A stretch of DNA of 64,000 nt from a bacterium (GTDB lineage Bacteria > Orphanbacterota > Orphanbacteria > Orphanbacterales > Orphanbacteraceae): positions 62,001-126,000 of the forward strand of contig JALGYY010000043.1 of assembly GCA_025782575.1 (NCBI GenBank), given 5' to 3'. A program made the position numbers and the translations under genes. Positions 14,901-22,565 of this stretch are shown here, piece by piece. Position 1 is the first letter of the stretch; each line of letters opens with the position of its first letter. The notes under the pieces were generated by a model. It did not search any database, was not told where the DNA came from, and worked only from the letters and a program-made list of their open reading frames with translations.

Positions 14901-17048
14901 GTGCGCGTGAGTCGGGATTCGACCCTGCCCGAGCCGAATCACCCTTCGATAAACATCGGCCGCGTCGGAAAATGCGTAAAGCTCTTCGAACTCCTGAGCA
15001 CCCTCAATGTACTTCTGGCATGCGGAGGCAATGGAGCCGACTTTTTCCAGGTGGTGCGCGGTGACCATAAGGGCACCGGGAACACCTTTCCTCTCTCCTT
15101 CCCGAGATAGCCGGGAAGCCAGCTTATGGATTCGTGTGAGTTCATCCTGCGAGACGGCACCCGTCAGGCCGGCGCGAATCTCTTCTGACCTCGGGAGGAA
15201 GACGTCCCCCTCGTTCCCGCTTTCGATTGATACCAGCAGCCGGTCTACGAGGGGTCGGATCGCCCTTGTCCAATCCATATCGGAGATCTTGAGAAGCCGG
15301 CGTAGATGGGGTCCTGTAACCGGCGCGGGGGCCGATGCGATCGCCGCTGCGAGCAGCCTCTCCGTAGGATCGAGTTCGCCCAGAGGAATCGAACGATTCT
15401 CGTCTGTAATCGGCGGAGTATCCTCCACCTTTTTAGAGAGCGAAAATGTGTCATAGCGACGACGAATTGCCCCGCGCTTCACCCACTCATGAACGAGAAG
15501 AGACAGTCGGGAAGGGAGGCGGCCGGAGATCCGGGACGCCTGCCGAATCAATTCCGGGCTGAACTCACCCGGCCCGAGCATCCCTCGGAGATACTGATAA
15601 ACCTCTTCTTCGCTGAATCGGGAGAGAGGAGCGATCTGCACGAGCCCGCGCAAGTGGAACGGCTCGAGTACGCTTGGGATCGCCCCGTTCTCCGGACGGA
15701 GGGTCGAAAGAACCAACCGGAGCGGTCCCGGCCTTTCCCTGTCCAATAGAAAGCGAAGAAATCGGCGAGAGGAACGATCGAGATGCTCATAGTCATCGAC
15801 AATGAGAAGGGCGGGGCGATCGGATCTGTCGCCGGCATCGGCAAGGATCTTGAGAAGCGAGTCTTCAATGTTGCGGAACAGGGCGACTTCCTCGCCTCGT
15901 GTACCCCGCTTTTCTTCACTGACCTCCCCCCCGTGGGGGAGAAAACAACGCACATCCCAACTCGACACCCCGTCGGTCAGCATGTTTACCAGGAGACTGA
16001 GGCCACCATAGGGCCGACTTTCCCGTGATGCGGGAACGGCAAGGGCATAAACCGTCGAGCCCGCGAGCCGCTCGGTCGTCGCGAGCAACTGGAGCAGGCG
16101 ACTCCGTCCGGAACCACGCTCCCCCGTCACTGCGAAGACGGGCGAAGCTGCTTCCTGGCGCCAGGCATCGAACTGTTCAATTACAGATTCCCGCCCGACG
16201 AAATGGGGTGCCGGCGGGACCGCGACTCTCCGGCGCCGCCACTCCTTCCCGGTCAGATCGCTGAGCACGTCGATCGCGCTTTGCGGACGGTCAGCCGGGC
16301 TCTTCTGCAGCATTTTCTCGATCGTCAACCACCAGAGTTTCGGGACGTCCTTCGGGACATCTTCCCAATCGGGGATTTCGTCAAGGTGGCGGCGGGCGAT
16401 CTCCGTGGCCTCCCCGGTAAAGGGTACAGAGCCCCGCAGAAACTCGTAAAATGTGATCCCGAGTGAGTAGAGGTCTGTACGATGATCGGCGCTCTGTCCG
16501 CGAATCGTCTCCGGCGCCATGTACTCGAGTGTCCCGGTGATCGTGCCGAACCGATCGGCCTTCCCGAAAAGGGGTGGCAGGAAATCAGTCAACTGAAGCT
16601 CGAGGATTTCCTCCCCCTCTGCCTGAAAGAGAATATTCTCCGGCTTGATATCGCCGTGCAGGAACCCACGCTCATGAAGAAACGCCACCGCCTCACAGAG
16701 CTTCTCGGCTACCGGTAGAAAACGGCGGACCGGATCAGCGGATACCCATTCTTCTATTCGTTGACTATCCACGTATGGAGATGATGCATAGAGCACACCC
16801 TCAGGTGTTTGCCCGCACTCCAGAATGGGTGATATGCCCGGATGCTGTAACTGACTCCGAAGAACGGACTCCTCTCGGAATCGGTTTTTCATCCGCTCCG
16901 GCGCATGGCGGGAAATCAGTTTGAGTACGACCTGCCGCTCAGGATCGTCCCTTCGGCTGGCCACGACCACGACACGGTGATCCCCCTCAGCGAGCAGATC
17001 GCCCATCTTGTATGATCGGGGGGGGGTGGGTCGCGATCGAACTCCCAT
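11904..17048 (-). CDS. Ser/Thr kinase - AAA ATPase - TPR - GAF - sigma54 activator - Fis HTH fusion
   Basis: A 1714-residue signal-integrating regulator. Residues about 10-265 are a protein kinase: Lys43 in VVLKL, HGDIKPEN at 131-138, Asp155 in DFL, APE at 178-180, Asp192. The catalytic residues remain, but HRD is HGD, DFG is DFL and the Gly-rich loop is degenerate. Residues about 283-560 are an AAA_16-like ATPase (GERGSGRS near 309, LLIVDD). TPRs follow to about 1180, then a GAF domain (about 1225-1390). The sigma54 AAA+ domain starts near 1396, with Walker A GETGTGKE at 1425-1432, GAFTDA in place of GAFTGA at 1472-1477, and LFLDEIGD. A Fis-type HTH ends the protein (about 1660-1714). The ATG at 17048 follows GAGAGG. 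It probably activates the adjacent peptide operon through sigma54. Confidence 0.88.
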   Translation of the reverse strand: MGVRSRPTPPRSYKMGDLLAEGDHRVVVVASRRDDPERQVVLKLISRHAPERMKNRFREESVLRSQLQHPGISPILECGQTPEGVLYASSPYVDSQRIEEWVSADPVRRFLPVAEKLCEAVAFLHERGFLHGDIKPENILFQAEGEEILELQLTDFLPPLFGKADRFGTITGTLEYMAPETIRGQSADHRTDLYSLGITFYEFLRGSVPFTGEATEIARRHLDEIPDWEDVPKDVPKLWWLTIEKMLQKSPADRPQSAIDVLSDLTGKEWRRRRVAVPPAPHFVGRESVIEQFDAWRQEAASPVFAVTGERGSGRSRLLQLLATTERLAGSTVYALAVPASRESRPYGGLSLLVNMLTDGVSSWDVRCFLPHGGEVSEEKRGTRGEEVALFRNIEDSLLKILADAGDRSDRPALLIVDDYEHLDRSSRRFLRFLLDRERPGPLRLVLSTLRPENGAIPSVLEPFHLRGLVQIAPLSRFSEEEVYQYLRGMLGPGEFSPELIRQASRISGRLPSRLSLLVHEWVKRGAIRRRYDTFSLSKKVEDTPPITDENRSIPLGELDPTERLLAAAIASAPAPVTGPHLRRLLKISDMDWTRAIRPLVDRLLVSIESGNEGDVFLPRSEEIRAGLTGAVSQDELTRIHKLASRLSREGERKGVPGALMVTAHHLEKVGSIASACQKYIEGAQEFEELYAFSDAADVYRRVIRLGQGRIPTHAHSLVLYRLALVRNRIGESRAALAALRLLALKLAGRQREITFLVRGERLRGWILFQMGRVQDAERIFSRLRRHETAVPASEWATVLRDRSWVVMRSGNYEEAWRDLERALALLKGKKEPLLRGQIYNRMGGALFLRGELKNAESCFRRSLRALEKSHPSETPSPLSNLALIARSRDNLDKAAALLRKASGLAAQSSDILEEGRIQEDLAGLLHRLGEWGDAERAFTQAERTYREYGEESRSLRVYIGRSQMAIDRGRLDEALRLADRAVIEANRAGAHPQIRFGGLMVLARCHMARGEMQSAHDVLSEGKAIADSAPGDRLKGYALIQLGRYHQLNRQWHEVEETLGRAMEIAREGEEKINMAEILLLQAESALNRNRSGEAREKLDELDRLAKRQRNPLLSGRLAMLHGRACDGKRRNEAEARHFQNAVRIFTKLGARIDRALAHSYYGAVSLRRGERRKAKRHIEEAKRLYGLVRYASPPAFLPELIAAVSPQSDGMGEAFRLICRIAEGINTLRDSQKILEFVLDKAVEYLGADRGLILLQTADGGLEMKVARSLEGGDLDDVTRFSKTLLLESQRSSVPIVFDDTGTDRRLKKTKSIDAYNILSVITAPLQFRGEPIGVIYLDNCHRAGVFHEPDKLFLRALADQTTLAIKNARLMEDLEQENADLRREVTSGTKPGEIVGRSAAINSVVEKSIRAATSDISVLIEGETGTGKELVARLIHEKSARSETPFDKLNIAALPTELIESHLFGHEPGAFTDAKERKIGYFEKLDGGTLFLDEIGDLPLAAQPKLLRVLQEGEFQRLGSTQTIRVDVRIIAATRWNLKMRIAKNQFREDLYYRLARFTIEVPPLNRRIEDVDLLARHFLDLYSRQNDKRVDALSDEVIRCLRVYDWPGNVRELANAIERAVVVCGGSRIELVDLPDTVREAWVINADGARKGRGLTLPEAVAQFEGQLLQNALSRTSWNQSLTARLLGIHEATIRKKMRKYGLDRDPNRS

Positions 17049-17084
17049 GCCGTAAAACCTCTCCAGAATAACCGGCCGAAATGA

Positions 17085-17114
17085 AAAGAAACCCGGTCAC
17101 ATCCGGGACCGGGT
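17085..17114 (-). terminator. Intrinsic terminator of trxA
   Basis: In the minus direction an 8-bp GC-rich stem (ACCCGGTC/GACCGGGT) with an 8-nt loop is followed by TTTCTTTTC. It lies about 35 nt after the trxA stop and separates trxA from the kinase-activator gene. Confidence 0.75.
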
Positions 17115-17146
17115 CTCATTCGATTCAGATTGCTGGTGGAACGGGA

Positions 17147-17479
17147 TCACGCGAGAATCTTATCGACCTTGTCCGTGATGTCCTTCTTTGGAGCCGCGCC
17201 GACCACGGTGTCCACCACTTCCCCCTTGTGGAAGAATAGAAGTGTGGGGATGCTCCGTATCCCGTAGCTGCTCGCAATATTAGGATTTGAATCCACATCT
17301 ACTTTCGCCACCAGCATTTTCCCGCCATACTCCCCGGCCACTTCCTCAAGAACCGGTGTGATCCTCTTGCAGGGGCCACACCATTCGGCCCAGAAGTCGG
17401 CGATTACAGGAACGTCGGCAGAAACGACTTTTTCCTGAAAGTCAGCGTCAGTTACGTCTATGACATGCTCTGAAGCCAT
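17147..17479 (-). CDS. trxA: Thioredoxin
   Basis: A 110-residue cytoplasmic disulfide reductase. The redox motif WCGPC is at residues 33-37, and the cis-proline lies in SIPTLLFF. Length and sequence are typical of thioredoxin 1. The ATG at 17479 has AAAGGAG 9 nt upstream; a longer frame would add 20 residues without similarity. It has its own strong promoter (17551-17579) and terminator (17085-17114), so it is probably a single-gene unit. The leader contains a GC-rich hairpin around CCTCCC-GG-GGGAGG. Confidence 0.96.
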   Translation of the reverse strand: MASEHVIDVTDADFQEKVVSADVPVIADFWAEWCGPCKRITPVLEEVAGEYGGKMLVAKVDVDSNPNIASSYGIRSIPTLLFFHKGEVVDTVVGAAPKKDITDKVDKILA

Positions 17480-17550
17480 GCGTCTTGATCTCCTTTCAAA
17501 ATGAAATAGTCGCGGATCCTCCCGGGGGAGGTCCGCCACGCTCTTATAAG

Positions 17551-17579
17551 AGTCTAGGCGGGGGCAGGGTGGTTGTCAA
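17551..17579 (-). promoter_or_regulatory. Sigma70 promoter of trxA
   Basis: On the minus strand: consensus TTGACA (17579-17574), 17-nt spacer and TAGACT (17556-17551). It gives a leader of about 65 nt before the trxA ATG. Confidence 0.7.
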
Positions 17580-17586
17580 CGTGCCG

Positions 17587-18588
17587 CTACCGGTCATCCA
17601 GATCGTATGGGAGGTTAGCCCCCCCCCACCATCGATCGAGCCGGGGAGTCGCCCAGATCACCCAGGGGACCAGGATCGCACCCGCGATGAGATCGACCAC
17701 ATAATGGTGCCGCAGATAGACGGTGGACGCGAGAAGCCCGACCACATAAATAGCCAGGATCGGGAAGAGCCAGCGACAGGACTTCCACGCATAGACCAGA
17801 ACAGTCAGGCTGACCCCGGTATGGAGAGAGGGAAACGCCGCACGGGAGGCATGATTCGGCATCATCTCGATCAATGAATTTTGAAAATTAGTGATCGCCC
17901 CCCCTTTGAGATTAATAGTGAACATCTCCAGGGATTCGTAATAAAGGCGGGGCGGTGCGGCCGGGAAAATCACATAAAAAATGTAGCCCGAATAGAAACA
18001 GACAATAACGGCAAGCCCCGCCTGCCGCGCCTCCTGCCGCCTCCCCATGATCCAGAGAACGATGGGGATGATCAGGGTGAGGGCAAAAAAGTTGGCATAG
18101 AAGAAGCTGAAAAAGTCAGTCCGGCCTGGGGTGATGAATTGCTCCGCCCACACGACCGGCTGGAAACCGAACATCCACTGTTCGATTGCCATGAGTTTGT
18201 CGTGAATGTCGTGGGGATTAATGTACCGGACGGTGTCGTGAAGATTCGTGTACACCGCCGAACAGAGGGCGAAGGGGAGTACGGTGCGAAAGAACTCGAT
18301 CAGTCCCCGCCCGAGACGATTCCTGACCCGACAACGCCAACGGTGAAGGAGAGGAAGCAGGAAGGCCACGATCAGGACAATCAGGAGCCTCAAGACCCCC
18401 CCGCGAATTTTCCGGGATCGGATTCCCTCTTCGATCAGATCGATATTCGCCCAGATCGTTACGATCATCGATGGAATAAACAGGGCGAAAAACAGGAACT
18501 CCTCAGTACGGAGCTTCCGGACCCTGGCCCAGAGCAGCGCCGCACCGCTTCGGCGTGGCTCTTGCCGGACAGCTTCTGTCGATGTCAT
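17587..18588 (-). CDS. PAP2-superfamily membrane phosphatase/phosphotransferase (Aur1/PAP2_3-like)
   Basis: A 333-residue polytopic membrane protein of the type 2 phosphatidic acid phosphatase superfamily. The second motif AFPSLHTG and third motif YLRHHYVVDLIAG carry the two expected histidines and the aspartate; the first motif is not clear. Six or more hydrophobic segments are seen. The form resembles the PAP2_3/inositolphosphorylceramide synthase group, which transfers phospho-head groups between lipids. I prefer the ATG at 18588 (GGAG upstream) over a TTG at 18603. It lies next to an ArnT-like glycosyltransferase, so a role in lipid or envelope modification is likely, but the substrate is unknown. 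Confidence 0.8.
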   Translation of the reverse strand: MTSTEAVRQEPRRSGAALLWARVRKLRTEEFLFFALFIPSMIVTIWANIDLIEEGIRSRKIRGGVLRLLIVLIVAFLLPLLHRWRCRVRNRLGRGLIEFFRTVLPFALCSAVYTNLHDTVRYINPHDIHDKLMAIEQWMFGFQPVVWAEQFITPGRTDFFSFFYANFFALTLIIPIVLWIMGRRQEARQAGLAVIVCFYSGYIFYVIFPAAPPRLYYESLEMFTINLKGGAITNFQNSLIEMMPNHASRAAFPSLHTGVSLTVLVYAWKSCRWLFPILAIYVVGLLASTVYLRHHYVVDLIAGAILVPWVIWATPRLDRWWGGANLPYDLDDR

Positions 18589-18666
18589 CGGGGCCTGCTC
18601 CAAAGTAGATGACTCCCATGGGAAGGTGTTTCAGAAAAGTAAGCCGACCTGCCGGCCGACGTTCCA

Positions 18667-20250
18667 TCAGGGTTCCGACACCAGGTAAATCGTATAGTTT
18701 CCACTCTCGGTAAGTGGCCGGAGGGCTACCGGCTTTGGTTGGGGAAGATACGATTCCCGGCTCTTCCGCACAATCAAAATCTCCTCTCCCGGGTCGGCGA
18801 TCTCGCGGGCCAGGGCGCTTCGATCCTGGACCAGATCGATCGCCTGCCCGCGAAAATAGAACTCAGCCGAATAGGGCAGACCATCAAAGAAGAGAACTTC
18901 CCGCGCCTCCCCCCCCGTTTCTTCCTGAACCGCAACTGCCAGATGGCGCGTCGACTTGGCCTCTCCCGCCTCTTTCGAGGCAAGAACGGTAATGGAGAAG
19001 ATCGCAACAGGGATGATGAGCGCGGAAACCGTGAGAGCGGGGGCGATACTCTCCCGGCGCCCCGCCCAGACGGCGGAAAGAGCCAGCACGACAAGAGGAA
19101 GGACGAGCAGGCATGACTTCCAGAGGGGGAGCCGGAAGTCGACCGCTCCGTAGATCGCCCCGCCGATAAGAAGCAGGGCGCACCCGAGACCCGATCCGGC
19201 GAGGAACGAAGGTCTCGGTGGACCGGCGATCAGTATTCGCCCGACAAGAAGTGAAAGCGCCGGAATCGCCGGGAGAACATACGGAAACGAGAGCGATCGG
19301 GAGAGAGTGAAAAAGAGGAGTGGCGCAAGCGCCCACGGCAGAATCAGTTTTACTGTGTCGTTGTCGTCAAAAAGAACCTCGCTCCCCCTCCGGATCGACC
19401 TCCAGAAATAGCGAAGGATTATAGGCGTCCATGGGAGAAGCGCGGCCAAAGCCAATACCCAGATCAGTCCGTACGGCGCCGTATGACCGTGGCCGTACTG
19501 GTCACCGTAATCTGTTTTCAGGTATCGCATCAGATGTTCATTGATAAAGAAATAGTTCCAGAAGCCGGGTGTCTTCTTCTCTGCGAGCAGATACCACGGC
19601 GCGGCGACGAGAAGAGTAAGCGGGATACCGCCTGGCCAGGGCAGCCGAAAAACAGGGCGGGGACTGCGGAAAAGAACGGCGTGTATCCCGATCGCCAGAA
19701 ATGCCAGGACCACGCCCACCGGACCCTTCGCCAGTAGCGCAAACCCGAGGGAGAGAAAGAATCCGTAACCGGGGAGGCGGCCTGATCTGTCCCGAACATG
19801 ATAAGCGTAAGAGACGAAGGCTCCGGTCAGGCAAGCGGTAAACGTGACATCCAGAATGACCTGCCCGAGTAAAAGATGGAACAGGAGTGAAGAGAGGAGA
19901 ACGACAGAAGAGATGCGGGCCGTCGCCTCCCCTCCCAGCTCCTTCGCCAGCCGAAAGAATAGAATGAGAATGATCAGCCCCGCAAAAAGGCTCGGCAATC
20001 GGGCCGCCCATTCATTGACACCAAACAGGCGAAACGACGCGGCCGTGAGCCAGAAGTGAAGCGGCGGCTTCCCCCAGAAGGGCTCCCCCCCATGTAGGGT
20101 CGGTGTGATCCAGTCGCCGCTCTCTGCCATCTCGCGACCGATTTCGCCGTATCGTCCTTCGGTCTTGTCCATGAGAGGAGAGAGGCCGAGAGTGGCGGCC
20201 CTGGCGATCAGGAAGATCAGGAGGAGCGCGATCGGCAGGCGGGACTTCAT
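18667..20250 (-). CDS. ArnT/PMT-like GT-C glycosyltransferase (family 39/83)
   Basis: A 527-residue polytopic membrane protein. The first periplasmic loop has the catalytic acidic motif MDKTEGRYGEIGREMA, followed by PFWGKPPLHFWL, the signature of ArnT-like lipid-linked sugar transferases. About ten or more membrane helices and a soluble C-terminal part follow. Enzymes of this group move sugars from polyprenyl-phosphate donors to lipid A, proteins or other acceptors on the outer face of the inner membrane. I chose the ATG at 20250, directly after the recD2 stop; a longer frame would overlap recD2 by 56 nt. It is probably cotranscribed with recD2. Confidence 0.82.
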   Translation of the reverse strand: MKSRLPIALLLIFLIARAATLGLSPLMDKTEGRYGEIGREMAESGDWITPTLHGGEPFWGKPPLHFWLTAASFRLFGVNEWAARLPSLFAGLIILILFFRLAKELGGEATARISSVVLLSSLLFHLLLGQVILDVTFTACLTGAFVSYAYHVRDRSGRLPGYGFFLSLGFALLAKGPVGVVLAFLAIGIHAVLFRSPRPVFRLPWPGGIPLTLLVAAPWYLLAEKKTPGFWNYFFINEHLMRYLKTDYGDQYGHGHTAPYGLIWVLALAALLPWTPIILRYFWRSIRRGSEVLFDDNDTVKLILPWALAPLLFFTLSRSLSFPYVLPAIPALSLLVGRILIAGPPRPSFLAGSGLGCALLLIGGAIYGAVDFRLPLWKSCLLVLPLVVLALSAVWAGRRESIAPALTVSALIIPVAIFSITVLASKEAGEAKSTRHLAVAVQEETGGEAREVLFFDGLPYSAEFYFRGQAIDLVQDRSALAREIADPGEEILIVRKSRESYLPQPKPVALRPLTESGNYTIYLVSEP

Positions 20251-20254
20251 CAGG

Positions 20255-22459
20255 TCACCCCCGCCGGATCCGTTCGGCGAGAAAGGAGAAGCGGCTCGCA
20301 ATGCGATCATTGCGGACGGCGATACTGACCGTGCGGCGTGTACCGATCAGGATGACCAGCTCCCGTCCTCTTGTAAGTCCCGTGTAGAGCAGGTTTCTCT
20401 GGAGCATGGGATAGTGCTCTCCCAAAAGGGGAATGACCACTCCTCGATACTCACTTCCCTGCGACTTATGCACGGAGATCGCGTAGGCGAGTGTCAGTTC
20501 ATCGAGATGGCTGAACGGGTAGGTCACGGTCCTCGGCCCGAAACGAACATGGACTTCCTGCTTGGTCGGATTGATATCCATGATCCGTCCTACATCACCG
20601 TTGAACACGTCCTTCTCGTAGTTATTTCGAATCTGCATCACTTTGTCGCCGATCCGGAGCACTTTGTCATCTCTCTTGACTTCCGGCCCCGCCGGGTTCA
20701 ACAGAAGCTGAAGCTCTCGGTTCAGATTCAGTACACCTACCAGTCCCTTGTTCATGGGGGCGAGAAGCTGGACGTCCCGGACCGAATCAAACCCATACTC
20801 TTTGTAGATTTCCTCCGCGAAGAGTGTTCGGATCCGTTCGAGAACATCTTCCGCGCGCTCCAGTTCAATAAATCGAAAGTCCCCCTCTGTCTTGCCCAGT
20901 TCGGGCATCCGCCCTTCGTTCACGCGGTGGGCGTTGACGATAATCCGGCTCTCCCTCGCCTGGCGATAGATCTCCCGCAGAAATACGGTCTTAATCCGGC
21001 TGCTATGGATGAGGTCACGGAGAACATTGCCGGGACCGACCGAGGGAAGCTGGTCGACGTCGCCCACAAGAACCAGCCGGCACTCGGGCTGGAGTGCCAC
21101 AAGCAGGCTGAACATGAGCGGCAGATCGACCATCGATACTTCATCGACGATCAACGTGGTTGCCGTAAGCGGGTTTTTTTCGTCTCGCTGGAATGTCGCC
21201 GTCCGGGGGTCGAACTCGAGGAGCCTGTGGATCGTGCTGGCGGGGCAGCCTGTCGCCTCCTCCAGCTTCTTGGCCGCCCGCCCCGTGGGAGCTGCGAGTT
21301 TTACCTCGTCGCCGGTTCTTTGCAGAATCGCGAGAAGCGACCGGACCAGCGTGGTTTTTCCCGTTCCGGGTCCACCGGTGACCACGACGACATTCTCTTC
21401 GAGAGCGGCCTCCACTGCTTCCTTCTGATCGTTCCCGAGATACAGATCGAGCGCCTGTTCGGCCCAGCGAAGAGCTTCGAGAGAGTCGATATTTTCGCGC
21501 CGCCCCGGGCCTTCTTCGATAAGACGAATCAGTCGGGCCGCGACTCCGATCTCCGCGTCCGCCATCTCCGTTCGATAGACTGCCTCCCCATCAGCCGCAA
21601 TCTCATCGATCACAATCGTGCCGCCATCCTGAAGCCGGACGACCGCGCTTTCGATCGCTTCCTCATCCAGTTCGAGAAACTCGGCCGCCTGGCGGACCAG
21701 GTCTTCCCGGGGATAGCAGACGTGTCCCGATTGGCCGAGTTTTGTCAGCATGTGGAGGAGTCCCGCTTCGGCGCGTCGGGGGGAGGTCTTCTCTATACCG
21801 AGCGACTGTGCGATTCGGTCGGCTGTCTGAAAGCCGACGAGAAACACCTCTTCGGCTAGCCGGTAAGGATCGTTCTGCACTACCTCCACAGTTCGATCTT
21901 TATAGGTCTGGTAGATTCGGGCCGCGATTCCGGGGCCGATCGGAAGATCCTGCAGGAAGATCATTACGCTTCGAACACTTCGTTGCTCGGCCCAGCCTTC
22001 CCTGATGAGGGCGACCCTTTTCGGCCCGATCCCATCGATCTGCAGCAGCTTGCCGGGATCGCTGTCGATTACGTCGAGCGTCGCTTCACCAAAACGTTCG
22101 ACCACACGCTTGGCCATCTCAGGTCCGATCCCTTTTACGAGACCTGAGGCGAGATATTTTTCGATGCCGCTCTCAGTGACCGGTGCGCGTACTTCGTATG
22201 ACGAAATCTGGAGCTGCTCGCCGAATTTTGGATTTTGAATCCACTTCCCTTCGAACCGCACGGATTCGCCCACGTTGACGCCGGGGATCTTTCCGACCGC
22301 CGTCCGAAGCCGGTCGCTGCTTTCCTCACGGATACGAGCCACCGTCCACGAGTTCTCCTCGTTTCGAAACACGATGCGCTCGAGTGTGCCTTCCAGCGTG
22401 GCCACGATTCTGCCAATCTGCCTGTGGGGGCCTTTGCTTACTATCGGATGGGTTTGCAT
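20255..22459 (-). CDS. recD2: ATP-dependent DNA helicase RecD2
   Basis: A 734-residue 5'-3' helicase of the RecD2/TraA group, which acts in DNA repair without RecBC. The N-terminal OB-like domain and helix-hairpin-helix region (LVKGIGPEMAKRVVERFG, LQIDGIGPKR) are characteristic. Helicase motifs are complete: Walker A GGPGTGKTT, LIVDEVSMVD, VGDVDQLPSVGPG, the late motif AISVHKSQGSEY and LLYTGLTRGRE. The start is either ATG 22459 or a TTG at 22480. A promoter with TACAAT at 22494-22489 places the transcription start only a few nt before the TTG, so the mRNA leader is very short. No ribosome site is evident. Confidence 0.95.
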   Translation of the reverse strand: MQTHPIVSKGPHRQIGRIVATLEGTLERIVFRNEENSWTVARIREESSDRLRTAVGKIPGVNVGESVRFEGKWIQNPKFGEQLQISSYEVRAPVTESGIEKYLASGLVKGIGPEMAKRVVERFGEATLDVIDSDPGKLLQIDGIGPKRVALIREGWAEQRSVRSVMIFLQDLPIGPGIAARIYQTYKDRTVEVVQNDPYRLAEEVFLVGFQTADRIAQSLGIEKTSPRRAEAGLLHMLTKLGQSGHVCYPREDLVRQAAEFLELDEEAIESAVVRLQDGGTIVIDEIAADGEAVYRTEMADAEIGVAARLIRLIEEGPGRRENIDSLEALRWAEQALDLYLGNDQKEAVEAALEENVVVVTGGPGTGKTTLVRSLLAILQRTGDEVKLAAPTGRAAKKLEEATGCPASTIHRLLEFDPRTATFQRDEKNPLTATTLIVDEVSMVDLPLMFSLLVALQPECRLVLVGDVDQLPSVGPGNVLRDLIHSSRIKTVFLREIYRQARESRIIVNAHRVNEGRMPELGKTEGDFRFIELERAEDVLERIRTLFAEEIYKEYGFDSVRDVQLLAPMNKGLVGVLNLNRELQLLLNPAGPEVKRDDKVLRIGDKVMQIRNNYEKDVFNGDVGRIMDINPTKQEVHVRFGPRTVTYPFSHLDELTLAYAISVHKSQGSEYRGVVIPLLGEHYPMLQRNLLYTGLTRGRELVILIGTRRTVSIAVRNDRIASRFSFLAERIRRG

Positions 22460-22488
22460 GGAGCGGAAATCGCCGGACAATCAGGCGA

Positions 22489-22516
22489 ATTGTAGCATCG
22501 ATGCTCGGAGGCGCAA
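22489..22516 (-). promoter_or_regulatory. Sigma70 promoter of recD2
   Basis: On the minus strand: TTGCGC (22516-22511), 16-nt spacer and TACAAT (22494-22489), with 8 nt to the TTG at 22480. The string TACAATTCGCCYGAT recurs before the start at 7006. Confidence 0.5.
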
Positions 22517-22565
22517 GCGAAAAGGATCGCCCGAAACCGTCAAGGTGAAGGTCTCAAACGGGAAT

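Noticed and set aside
20105-21859. Open frame of 584 codons on the plus strand
   Set aside because: It is the antisense shadow of recD2, whose helicase motifs are complete.
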